Shown here: positions 1-5,406 of the stretch, piece by piece | Numbering within the stretch: position 1 is the stretch's first letter | How the letters are laid out: the number at the start of each line of letters is the position of its first letter | From: Lautropia sp. SCN 70-15 | GTDB taxonomy: Bacteria > Pseudomonadota > Gammaproteobacteria > Burkholderiales > Burkholderiaceae_E | Assembly (NCBI GenBank): GCA_001724315.1 | Contig: MEEC01000151.1 | Location: 1 to 6,556, forward strand | Direction of reading: 5' to 3' | DNA: 6,556 bases | Made by a program: the position numbers and the translations under genes | The notes under the pieces: generated by a model | Seen by the model: only the letters and a program-made list of their open reading frames with translations | What the model was told of the DNA's origin: nothing | The model's database searches: none

Positions 1-1347
1 CTCGGCGGCGAGCCGGTGCGCGACCACCTCGAACTGCAGAACGCCCACTGCGCCGAGCAGCATCTGGCCGTCGTCGAAGCGGAAGACCTGGATCGCACCC
101 TCGTCGCCGAGCTGCTCCAGCGCGGCGCGCAGCTGCTTGGCCTTCATCGGGTCGACCACTTCGATCGAGCGGAAGGCCTCGGGCGCGAACCAGGGCAGGC
201 CGGTGAACTGCAGGTTCTCGCCCTGGGTCAGCGTGTCGCCGAGCCGCAGCGTGCCGTGGTTCGGGATGCCGATGATGTCGCCGGGCCATGCCTCGTCGAC
301 GATGTCGCGCCGCTGCGAGAGGAAGGTGACGACGTTCTGCGGTCGAAGCGTGCGCTTGGTGCGCGCGTTGACGATCGGCATGCCGCGCTCGAAGCGCCCG
401 GAGCACACGCGAACGAAGGCCACGCGGTCGCGGTGCTGCGGGTCCATGTTGGCCTGCACCTTGAACACCACGCCGGTGAAGCCGTTCTCGGTGGGCTCGA
501 CCTCGCGCTGTTCGGCGTGCTTCGCGCCCGGCGGCGGGCAGAAGTCCACGATCGCGTCGAGCACTTCGCGCACGCCGAAGTTGTTGATCGCCGAGCCGAA
601 GTAGACCGGCGTCTGGGTGGCCGCCACGAAGGCCTGCGGATCGAAGGGCTCGGAGGCGCCCTGGACCAGCTCGATCTCGGCCTCGGCCTGCGGCCACTCC
701 GGCCCGAGCGCGGCCATGCCGGCAGCATCGTCGGGCGAGACGAAGCTCTCCTCGCCGACGCGATCCTCGCCGGCGCGGAAGATCCGCACGCGGTTCTCGC
801 GCAGGTCGAACACGCCGCGGAAACGCGAGCCCATGCCGATCGGCCAGGTCAGCGGCACCGGCGTCATCCCGAGCTCGCGCTCGAGCTCGTCGAGCAGGTC
901 GAGCGGCTCGCGGACCTCGCGGTCGAACTTGTTGACGAAGGTGACGATCGGGATGTTGCGGGCGCGGCAGATCTTCAGCAGCCGCATCGTCTGCGGCTCG
1001 ATGCCGTTGGCGCCGTCGATCACCATCAGCGCGGCGTCGACCGCGGTCAGCACCCGGTAGGTGTCTTCCGAGAAGTCCTGGTGGCCCGGCGTGTCGAGCA
1101 GGTTGATCACGCAGTCGCGGTAGACGAACTGCATGACCGAGCTGGCCACCGAGATGCCGCGCTGCTTCTCGATCTCCATCCAGTCCGACGTGGCGAAGCG
1201 GCTCGCCTTGCGCGCGCGCACCGTGCCGGCGATCTGGATCGCGCCGGAGAACAGCAGCAGCTTCTCGGTGAGCGTGGTCTTGCCGGCGTCGGGGTGCGAG
1301 ATGATCGCGAAGCTCCGGCGTCGGGCGACTTCGGTCTGGATGGACAT
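1..1347 (-). CDS. prfC: Peptide chain release factor 3 (RF3), C-terminus cut off by window edge
   Basis: RF3 is a cytoplasmic translational GTPase that removes RF1 or RF2 from the ribosome after peptide release. The 449 visible codons begin MSIQTEVARRRSFAIISHPD, the typical RF3 start. The GTPase motifs are all in order: P-loop SHPDAGKTT at residues 17-25, the switch segment with QRGISV near 63-68, DTPGH at 85-89 and NKFD at 139-142. Domain II follows, with motifs such as TPVYFGSA and the FKVQANMDPQHRDR stretch that is characteristic of RF3. The frame is open to base 1, so the reading ends in domain III. E. coli RF3 has 529 residues, so roughly 80 are missing. The ATG at 1345-1347 fits the family start exactly, but no clear Shine-Dalgarno precedes it. 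The lipoprotein gene lies upstream on the same strand. A weak extended -10 near 1420-1428 could drive prfC. The closest alternative, EF-G, is excluded by the RF3-specific N-terminus and domain II. Confidence 0.97.
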   Translation of the reverse strand, partial: MSIQTEVARRRSFAIISHPDAGKTTLTEKLLLFSGAIQIAGTVRARKASRFATSDWMEIEKQRGISVASSVMQFVYRDCVINLLDTPGHQDFSEDTYRVLTAVDAALMVIDGANGIEPQTMRLLKICRARNIPIVTFVNKFDREVREPLDLLDELERELGMTPVPLTWPIGMGSRFRGVFDLRENRVRIFRAGEDRVGEESFVSPDDAAGMAALGPEWPQAEAEIELVQGASEPFDPQAFVAATQTPVYFGSAINNFGVREVLDAIVDFCPPPGAKHAEQREVEPTENGFTGVVFKVQANMDPQHRDRVAFVRVCSGRFERGMPIVNARTKRTLRPQNVVTFLSQRRDIVDEAWPGDIIGIPNHGTLRLGDTLTQGENLQFTGLPWFAPEAFRSIEVVDPMKAKQLRAALEQLGDEGAIQVFRFDDGQMLLGAVGVLQFEVVAHRLAAE

Positions 1348-1415
1348 CGGGGTACGTCTGGGCTGCGCAGGCCGAGGGCAGGATGCGACGCGGCAGCGCG
1401 GGAGGGTGGAAAACC

Positions 1416-1461
1416 CTTCAGTTTACCACTGAAGCGGCCGCCGGCCGGCTTGCCGCCGGCC
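1416..1461 (-). terminator. Two tandem small hairpins after the lipoprotein gene; possible weak terminator
   Basis: Downstream of the lipoprotein stop on the minus strand are two perfect 7-bp inverted repeats, each with a 5-nt loop. The first is GGCCGGC at 1443-1449 with GCCGGCC at 1455-1461. The second is CTTCAGT at 1416-1422 with ACTGAAG at 1428-1434. Read on the minus strand, the second is followed after two Gs by TTTT (1413-1410), a short U-tract. A 10-bp direct repeat GCCGCCGGCC (1437-1446 and 1452-1461) overlaps the first hairpin. The position just behind a stop codon suits a terminator, but the U-tract is short. Some read-through into prfC is plausible. Confidence 0.4.
1420..1428 (-). 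promoter_or_regulatory. Possible extended -10 element for prfC
   Basis: On the minus strand the sequence TGGTAAACT reads as TGn followed by TAAACT, which matches four of six positions of the sigma-70 -10 consensus plus the extended TG. No good -35 hexamer lies at 16-18 bp spacing. If used, transcription would start near 1413 and give prfC a leader of about 65 nt. It overlaps the loop of the second hairpin. This is weak evidence from pattern only. Confidence 0.2.
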
Positions 1462-1469
1462 TCGGGTCC

Positions 1470-2102
1470 TCAGCGGGGCCGGACCAGGTCGCCCCAGGCC
1501 TGCAGCGGGCCCAGCGGGTTCCGGGTGACCTGCCGCTCGTTCATCGCGGGCTGCCCGCCGTAGACCGCGAAGACGGCCTGGTCGTCGACGAACAGGATCG
1601 TGGCGGTGAAGGTCCAGCCGGTGCTCGTGACTTCGCGGCGGAAGTTGAACGAGTCGAGCCAGAAGTTGCCGGTGCGCTCGCGCTTGATCCGGCGCACCGC
1701 GATCGCGTAGCCGGTGCAGGTCTTGCCCGAGGTGAGGCAGCGCAGCACTCCCGGGTCGAGCTGCTCGGGCTGCGCGGCCGCCCCCGCCGAGAAGCGCTGG
1801 ACGATGTCCGGATAGGCGAGCAGCGTGACCGAGGGGTTGTGGAGCGGGTCGATGCCCTGTGCAGCGAGCTCCGTGCGGGTGGTCTTGAAGGGCTCGATGC
1901 GTTCGATGGCGTCGCGCGCGTCGTCGAAGGTCTTCCAGGTGACCAGCGTGTCGTCCCGGGCGTCCGGGAGCAGCGACTGGCATGACGCCAATGTCAGGAT
2001 GGCGGCCGCAGCGGCCAGGGTCCGGCCGAGGGCGCGGTCCGGTCGCGCGGCCGAGGGCGCGGGTGCGGGCGCCGCGAGGCGCGTCGAAAGTCGTGGCTGC
2101 AC
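1470..2102 (-). CDS. Uncharacterised lipoprotein, 210 aa
   Basis: The function is not recognised. The protein starts with a long, arginine-containing n-region, then a hydrophobic stretch (about residues 29-40, TLAAAAAILTLAS) that ends in the lipobox LASC. The predicted lipidated cysteine is C41. The mature part is about 170 residues and should sit on the periplasmic side of a membrane. It contains the segment TWKTFDDARDAIERIEPFKTT (starting near residue 55), then LAYPDIVQRF (95-104). Two cysteines, C122 and C129, in RCLTSGKTCTGY could form a disulfide. A beta-rich C-terminal half follows, with alternating aromatic residues (FNFRREV, GWTFTATILFVDD). The start is GTG at 2100-2102; the in-frame stop at 2151-2153 precedes it and no in-frame ATG lies between. 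No clear Shine-Dalgarno is present. The segment around 65-100 resembles, from memory only, putative lipoproteins without assigned roles in other proteobacteria. Being a lipoprotein is well supported; anything beyond that is not. Confidence 0.85.
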   Translation of the reverse strand: MQPRLSTRLAAPAPAPSAARPDRALGRTLAAAAAILTLASCQSLLPDARDDTLVTWKTFDDARDAIERIEPFKTTRTELAAQGIDPLHNPSVTLLAYPDIVQRFSAGAAAQPEQLDPGVLRCLTSGKTCTGYAIAVRRIKRERTGNFWLDSFNFRREVTSTGWTFTATILFVDDQAVFAVYGGQPAMNERQVTRNPLGPLQAWGDLVRPR

Positions 2103-2113
2103 GGCGATTTGTG

Positions 2114-2141
2114 TTGCATCGCGGTCCGAAAGCCGGACAAT
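2114..2141 (+). promoter_or_regulatory. Possible sigma-70-like promoter for rhlE
   Basis: In the 74-nt gap between the divergent lipoprotein and rhlE starts, TTGCAT (2114-2119) and GACAAT (2136-2141) are separated by 16 bp. They match three and four of six consensus positions. An overlapping alternative -10 is CAATAT (2138-2143). Transcription would begin near 2148, giving a leader of roughly 30 nt that contains the start-codon hairpin. A 5-bp inverted repeat, GTCCG (2124-2128) and CGGAC (2134-2138), lies in the spacer and could bind a regulator or be chance. Confidence 0.35.
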
Positions 2142-2158
2142 ATCGTTTTTTCACCCCC

Positions 2159-2179
2159 TGTGCCGCGCCTTGCGGCATG
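2159..2179 (+). promoter_or_regulatory. RNA hairpin that buries the rhlE start codon
   Basis: TGCCGC (2161-2166) pairs perfectly with GCGGCA (2172-2177) around a 5-nt loop, GCCTT. The last paired base is the A of the ATG start codon at 2177. Two outward wobble pairs (U2159-G2179 and G2160-U2178) could extend the stem over the whole start codon. There is no Shine-Dalgarno in this leader, and the ribosome-binding region is itself the 5' arm. The structure is seen directly in the sequence. A role in limiting translation is inference. Confidence 0.55.
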
Positions 2180-3697
2180 TCAAGCAAGCATTTGACTACT
2201 ACATTCGATTCCTTCGGCTTGGCCGAACCCATCCTGCGGGCCGTCACCGAGCTCGGTTACCGCGAACCCACCCCGATTCAGGCCCAGGCGATTCCGATCG
2301 TGTTGCAGGGCCGCGACGTCATGGGCGCCGCCCAGACCGGCACCGGCAAGACCGCCGGATTCGCGTTGCCCATCCTGCAGCTGCTGATGAAGCACGCGAA
2401 CACCAGCGCGTCGCCGGCGCGCCACCCGGTGCGCGCGCTGATCCTCGCGCCCACGCGCGAGCTGGCCGACCAGATCTTCGAGAACGTCCGCGACTACGCG
2501 AAGCACTCGGGGCTGCGCGCGGCGGTCGTGTTCGGCGGCGTGGACATCAAGCCGCAGATCGCCGAGCTGAAGAAGGGCGCCGAAGTGCTGATCGCCACGC
2601 CGGGCCGGCTGCTCGACCACGTGGGCCAGCGCACGGTGTCGCTGGCGCAGGCCGAGCTGCTGGTGCTCGACGAGGCCGACCGGATGCTCGACATGGGCTT
2701 CATGCCCGACATCCAGCGGATCATCAACCTGCTGCCGAAGAAGCGCCAGAACCTGATGTTCTCGGCCACCTTCTCGGGCGAGATCCGCAAGCTGGCCGAG
2801 AGCTTCCTGAAGGATCCGGTCTCGATCGAGGTCGCGCGTCGCAATGCCACCGCCGAGAACGTCGAGCAGACCGTGTACCGGGTGGCCGACGCCGATTCCA
2901 AGCGCGCGGCGGTCGCCAAGCTGATCAAGGACCGGACGCTGTCGCAGGTGATCGTGTTCACGAACACCAAGATCGGCGCCGGCCGGCTGGCGCGGCTGCT
3001 CGAGCGCGACGGCCTGAACGCAGCGGCGATCCACGGCGACAAGTCGCAGCAGGAGCGGCTCGCCACGCTGGAGGCCTTCAAGAAGGGCGAGACCAGCGTG
3101 CTGGTGGCTACCGACGTGGCCGCGCGCGGGCTGGACATCGCCGAGCTGCCGGCGGTCATCAACTACGACCTGCCGCACAACGCCGAGGACTACGTTCACC
3201 GGATCGGCCGCACCGGCCGCGCCGGGGCGAGTGGCGTCGCGCTGTCGCTGATGTGCGGCAGCAACGACGAGCGCCTGCTGGCCGACATCGAGAAGCTCAT
3301 CAAGCGCGAGCTGAAACCGGTGCCGCTCGACGTGGGGCCGGTCGTTCGCGAACGAGGCGAGCGTCCCGAGCGCGGCGAACGCGGCGAGCGTTCGTCCCGC
3401 GGCAACCGGGCCGGGCATGAACGGCCCGCCCGCGGCGAGGAGTCCGGGCGTGCGCGTCGCCCGCGCGAGGCCCCGGCAGGTCTTCGGTCGGGCGCGCCCG
3501 CGTTGCGGGACGACCCGCTCTTTTCGCAGCCCTACGAGGCGCCCGAGCCGCCGGCCGCCACCGAGGCGGAGACCGAGCTCGTCGCCGCGGCGGCCGAGGC
3601 CGGTCGCCACGACCGCGGCGTGCGCGGCTCGATCACCGGGGCGCGTCGTTCGCGCAAGGTGGTGGCTGCGCTGCTGGGCGGGCTGGGCAAGCGCTAG
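2177..3697 (+). CDS. rhlE: ATP-dependent DEAD-box RNA helicase, RhlE type
   Basis: This 506-residue cytoplasmic enzyme uses ATP to unwind or remodel short RNA duplexes; RhlE relatives act in ribosome maturation, RNA decay and cold adaptation. Every core motif is present: Q motif GYREPTPIQ (27-35), motif I AQTGTGKT (52-59), Ia PTRELA (92-97), Ib TPGR (141-144), II DEAD (165-168), III SAT (196-198), IV VIVFTNT (258-264), V ATDVAARGLD (311-320) and VI HRIGRTGR (341-348). The core ends near residue 380. A basic, disordered-looking tail follows, with RGER repeats (391-411), a DPLFSQPYEAP segment (446-456) and a hydrophobic end, KVVAALLGG. The frame is open back to 1982, but the ATG at 2177 puts the family N-terminus (FDSFGLAEPILRAV) right at the start. 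No Shine-Dalgarno is seen, and the start lies in a hairpin. The gene diverges from the lipoprotein gene and its TAG overlaps the gluQ stop. The helicase call is certain; RhlE over other subfamilies rests on overall resemblance. Confidence 0.95.
   Translation: MSSKHLTTTFDSFGLAEPILRAVTELGYREPTPIQAQAIPIVLQGRDVMGAAQTGTGKTAGFALPILQLLMKHANTSASPARHPVRALILAPTRELADQIFENVRDYAKHSGLRAAVVFGGVDIKPQIAELKKGAEVLIATPGRLLDHVGQRTVSLAQAELLVLDEADRMLDMGFMPDIQRIINLLPKKRQNLMFSATFSGEIRKLAESFLKDPVSIEVARRNATAENVEQTVYRVADADSKRAAVAKLIKDRTLSQVIVFTNTKIGAGRLARLLERDGLNAAAIHGDKSQQERLATLEAFKKGETSVLVATDVAARGLDIAELPAVINYDLPHNAEDYVHRIGRTGRAGASGVALSLMCGSNDERLLADIEKLIKRELKPVPLDVGPVVRERGERPERGERGERSSRGNRAGHERPARGEESGRARRPREAPAGLRSGAPALRDDPLFSQPYEAPEPPAATEAETELVAAAAEAGRHDRGVRGSITGARRSRKVVAALLGGLGKR
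3347..3409 (+). repeat. RGER-type arginine-rich repeats in the RhlE tail
   Basis: Codons 391-411 of rhlE encode repeated R-G-E-R and R-P-E-R units followed by SSRGNR. At DNA level the units are near copies of CGCGGCGAACGCGGCGAGCG. Arg/Gly-rich tails on DEAD-box proteins commonly add non-specific RNA binding or promote condensation. The repeat is seen in the sequence; its role here is inferred from the family. Confidence 0.8.
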
Positions 3698-4692
3698 CCA
3701 GTAAACCAGTGCGAGGCGCGCCAGGCGCGCGTCGCACGCCCCCAGAAGCCATCCAGCGACTTTCCGTTTTCCGGTCGCGTTCGCGTGTCGGCGACCAGGG
3801 GCTCGACCGTCGACAGCCCCAGGTGCCGCATCGCCGCGTGCAGCGCCTCCAGCGGCCGGCTCGCATCGACCGGCTCGGCGCCGTTCTGCTTCGACAGCTT
3901 CTCCCCGTCGGCGCCCGCCACCACCGGCAGGTGCAGGTAGCGCGGGGTGGGCAGCCCGAGCAGGCGCTGCAGCAGGATCTGGCGCGAAGTCGAGCCGATC
4001 AGGTCCTCGCCGCGCACGATGTCGGTCACGCCCTGCGCCGCGTCGTCCACGACCACGGCCAGCTGATAGGCCCACAATCCGTCGGCGCGCCTGAGCACGA
4101 AGTCGCCCACCTCGTCGGCCATCCGGTCCTCGAAGGCACGCCCGCTGCGATCGGTCCAGGCGACCACCGCATCGCCCACCCGTAGCCTCCAGGCGCGCGC
4201 GCTGCGCCCCGCGGGCATGCCCTTGCGGCAGGTGCCGGGGTAGACCAGTTCGCGGTTCCGTTCGCGCGCAAGTCCGGCGCGGCTCAGCGAGTCGGCGATC
4301 TCGCGCCGCGTGCAGGCGCAGGGATAGACCAGCCCGGCCGCGCGCAGCCGCTCGAATGCCTGCTGGTAGAGCGCACTGCGGCGGCTCTGGTATTCGATCG
4401 GCCCGTCGGGCGCGAAGCCGAGCCGACCGAGCGTGTCCACGATGCCCGCCGCGGCGCCCGGCACTTCGCGCGGCGGGTCGAGATCCTCGATTCGCAGCAG
4501 CCAACGCCCGCCGTGGGCGAGCGCGTCGAGCCGGCTGGCCAGCGCGGTGGCCAGCGAGCCGGCGTGCAGCGGTCCGGTGGGCGAGGGTGCGAAGCGGCCG
4601 ACGTAGCCCGGTCCATTGGGGCGGGTCGAAGTCTGTTCCGCAGTAATGTCGCCGGGCGGAGTGGGTGCGCGCGAGGCATGCATGCGAGGCAT
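3694..4692 (-). CDS. gluQ: Glutamyl-Q tRNA(Asp) synthetase
   Basis: GluQ is a shortened relative of glutamyl-tRNA synthetase that lacks the anticodon-binding domain. It activates glutamate and attaches it to queuosine at position 34 of tRNA(Asp). The 332-residue product shows VGRFAPSPTGPLHAGS (31-46), where HAGS replaces the HIGH signature, then RIEDLDPPR (67-75) and the KMSKS-like KLSKQ (265-269). The zinc site reads C125-x-C127 and later Y151-x3-C155, as in E. coli GluQ (YadB). The sequence ends soon after the catalytic core, as expected for GluQ rather than full GltX. The frame is open far upstream, but the family N-terminus fixes the start near ATG 4690-4692 or ATG 4681-4683 (329 aa). Neither has a clear Shine-Dalgarno. 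The N-terminal extension of about 30 residues before the core is low in recognisable features. It is convergent with rhlE (overlapping stops) and divergent from the flavodoxin gene. Confidence 0.95.
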   Translation of the reverse strand: MPRMHASRAPTPPGDITAEQTSTRPNGPGYVGRFAPSPTGPLHAGSLATALASRLDALAHGGRWLLRIEDLDPPREVPGAAAGIVDTLGRLGFAPDGPIEYQSRRSALYQQAFERLRAAGLVYPCACTRREIADSLSRAGLARERNRELVYPGTCRKGMPAGRSARAWRLRVGDAVVAWTDRSGRAFEDRMADEVGDFVLRRADGLWAYQLAVVVDDAAQGVTDIVRGEDLIGSTSRQILLQRLLGLPTPRYLHLPVVAGADGEKLSKQNGAEPVDASRPLEALHAAMRHLGLSTVEPLVADTRTRPENGKSLDGFWGRATRAWRASHWFTG

Positions 4693-4696
4693 TCTA
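4691..4696 (-). promoter_or_regulatory. Possible -10 element at the gluQ start
   Basis: On the minus strand TAGAAT matches the -10 consensus TATAAT at five of six positions. Its end overlaps the first candidate gluQ ATG (4690-4692). If active, transcription would begin near 4684, almost exactly at the second in-frame ATG (4681-4683), giving a leaderless message. No -35 hexamer is evident at 16-18 bp. It may be chance. Confidence 0.2.
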
Positions 4697-4740
4697 TGTC
4701 CCGCGAGAGGACCATTCCCGCCGCGCCGCGGAAGCGGCGA

Positions 4741-4746
4741 TAGACT
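4741..4746 (+). promoter_or_regulatory. Possible -10 element for the flavodoxin transcription unit
   Basis: TAGACT matches four of six positions of the -10 consensus and lies between the divergent gluQ and flavodoxin genes. A start near 4753 would place the small leader ORF and its Shine-Dalgarno just downstream. No -35 is recognisable; the upstream sequence is instead a GC-rich inverted repeat, CGCCGC (4719-4724) with GCGGCG (4734-4739). Low confidence. Confidence 0.22.
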
Positions 4747-4781
4747 CCGGGCTCCCGATGATTCACGAAGAGGATCGCCCG

Positions 4782-4832
4782 ATGGCCGAAGTCCGACGCG
4801 TCGCAGCCCCGGTCCATGCCGAACGCGCCTGA
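4782..4832 (+). CDS. Possible 16-codon leader ORF upstream of the flavodoxin gene
   Basis: ATG 4782-4784 is preceded by a good Shine-Dalgarno, AAGAGGA (4768-4774), with GAGG eight bases from the ATG. It encodes MAEVRRVAAPVHAERA and stops at TGA 4830-4832. An in-frame ATG at 4758 would extend it to 24 codons but has a poorer ribosome site. The TGA runs into the GAGG (4831-4834) that serves the flavodoxin ATG at 4840, so ribosomes finishing the leader would end on the next gene's binding site. No known family is recognised. It could equally be untranslated leader; the strong Shine-Dalgarno is the main support. Confidence 0.35.
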   Translation: MAEVRRVAAPVHAERA

Positions 4833-4834
4833 GG
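4831..4834 (+). promoter_or_regulatory. Ribosome binding site that decides the flavodoxin start
   Basis: GAGG lies five bases before ATG 4840 and overlaps the stop TGA (4830-4832) of the small upstream ORF. The upstream in-frame ATG at 4816 has no comparable site, so 4840 is chosen as the start. Confidence 0.6.
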
Positions 4835-4839
4835 CCCGG

Positions 4840-5394
4840 ATGCGCAAGGTCGTCGTCGCCTTTCACTCCGGTTACGGGCACACGCGCAAGGTCGCCGAGG
4901 CCGTCGTCGACGGCGCGGCCTCGGTGGCCGGGATCGAGGCCGGCCTGCTGGACCTGTCGGCCCTCGACGACGCCGGCTGGCGCAGGCTGGCCGAGGCCGA
5001 CGCGATCGTCTTCGGCGCGCCCACCTACATGGGCGGGCCCTCGGCGCAGTTCAAGGCCTTCGCCGACGCGAGCTCCAAGGTCTGGTTCACCCAGGGCTGG
5101 AAGGACAAGATCGCCGGCGGCTTCACCTGTTCGCTCACGATGAGCGGTGACAAGTACGCCACGCTGATGGCCATGGTCACGCTGGCGATGCAGCACGGCA
5201 TGATCTGGGTGGGGCTGGGCATGCTGCCGGCCGAGCGTGCCGGCGATCCCGATCGGCTCAACCGCCTGGGCAGCTACCTGGGCGTGATGGCGCAGGCCGA
5301 CAACCTGCCGCCCGACCAGAGCCCGCCGCCCGGCGACCTGGAGACCGCCTTCGTGTACGGCCAGCGCATCGCCGGGTTCGCCCGGCTCAGGTGA
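4840..5394 (+). CDS. Flavodoxin-fold FMN-binding protein, probable NAD(P)H-dependent oxidoreductase
   Basis: The 184-residue product has the flavodoxin-like fold, which binds FMN non-covalently and carries out cytoplasmic one- or two-electron transfers. A beta strand, KVVVAFHS, leads into the phosphate-binding loop S10-G-Y-G-H-T15. A second FMN-contact loop, FGAPTYMGGPSAQFKAF, lies at 58-74, at the position of the WrbA loop. A third conserved stretch, GGFTCSL through MQHGMIWVGLG (93-127), is typical of WrbA-like FMN reductases. The length suits a single-domain member. ATG 4840 is preferred because GAGG (4831-4834) sits five bases upstream and the family sequence begins at once (MRKVVVAFHSG). 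An in-frame ATG at 4816 would add eight residues but has no ribosome site. It is divergent from gluQ and convergent with the hydrolase gene. The physiological electron donor and substrate cannot be read from the sequence; quinone or FMN reduction is the family-based guess. WrbA itself is not claimed. Confidence 0.88.
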   Translation: MRKVVVAFHSGYGHTRKVAEAVVDGAASVAGIEAGLLDLSALDDAGWRRLAEADAIVFGAPTYMGGPSAQFKAFADASSKVWFTQGWKDKIAGGFTCSLTMSGDKYATLMAMVTLAMQHGMIWVGLGMLPAERAGDPDRLNRLGSYLGVMAQADNLPPDQSPPPGDLETAFVYGQRIAGFARLR

Positions 5395-5406
5395 GCCGCG
5401 CCGGCT
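5394..5406. terminator. Compact hairpin filling the gap between two convergent genes
   Basis: AGCCG (5394-5398) and CGGCT (5402-5406) form a perfect 5-bp stem with a 3-nt loop, CGC. The element starts at the last base of the flavodoxin stop and ends one base before the hydrolase stop (5407-5409). It reads the same way on both strands, so it could act in both directions. It lacks a U-tract on either side, so it is not a classical intrinsic terminator. Confidence 0.3.

Noticed and set aside
16..1563. 515-codon plus-strand ORF antisense to prfC
   Set aside because: It lies opposite a clear RF3 gene, is rich in Arg, Ala, Asp, His and Leu, and has no domain; it is a high-GC shadow.
2124..2151. 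Hairpin GTCCG/CGGAC followed by six Ts as an intrinsic terminator
   Set aside because: The T-run is seven bases away from a stem of only 5 bp, and no plus-strand gene ends nearby; a promoter spacer repeat is a better reading.
1982..2176. N-terminal extension of rhlE from an upstream ATG at 1982
   Set aside because: The added 65 residues are arginine-rich, antisense to the lipoprotein signal peptide, and would pass through the divergent promoter region; family start is at 2177.
1423..2247. 274-codon minus-strand ORF overlapping the lipoprotein gene
   Set aside because: It is out of frame with the lipobox protein, Arg/Gly-rich and without motifs.
3344..3353. 10-bp palindrome GTTCGCGAAC as an operator
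   Set aside because: It lies inside the rhlE coding region in the Arg-rich repeat zone and is explained by codons.
1825..3420. 531-codon plus-strand ORF overlapping the lipoprotein and rhlE genes
   Set aside because: It is a different frame from rhlE, dominated by Arg, Ala and Gly with no recognisable motif.
2180..4504. 774-codon minus-strand ORF spanning rhlE and part of gluQ
   Set aside because: It runs antisense to rhlE and out of frame with gluQ, has biased composition and no motif, and covers two genes with strong family evidence.
4693..5196. N-terminal extension of gluQ up to 5196
   Set aside because: The extension is antisense to the flavodoxin gene and has no similarity to the GluQ N-terminus.
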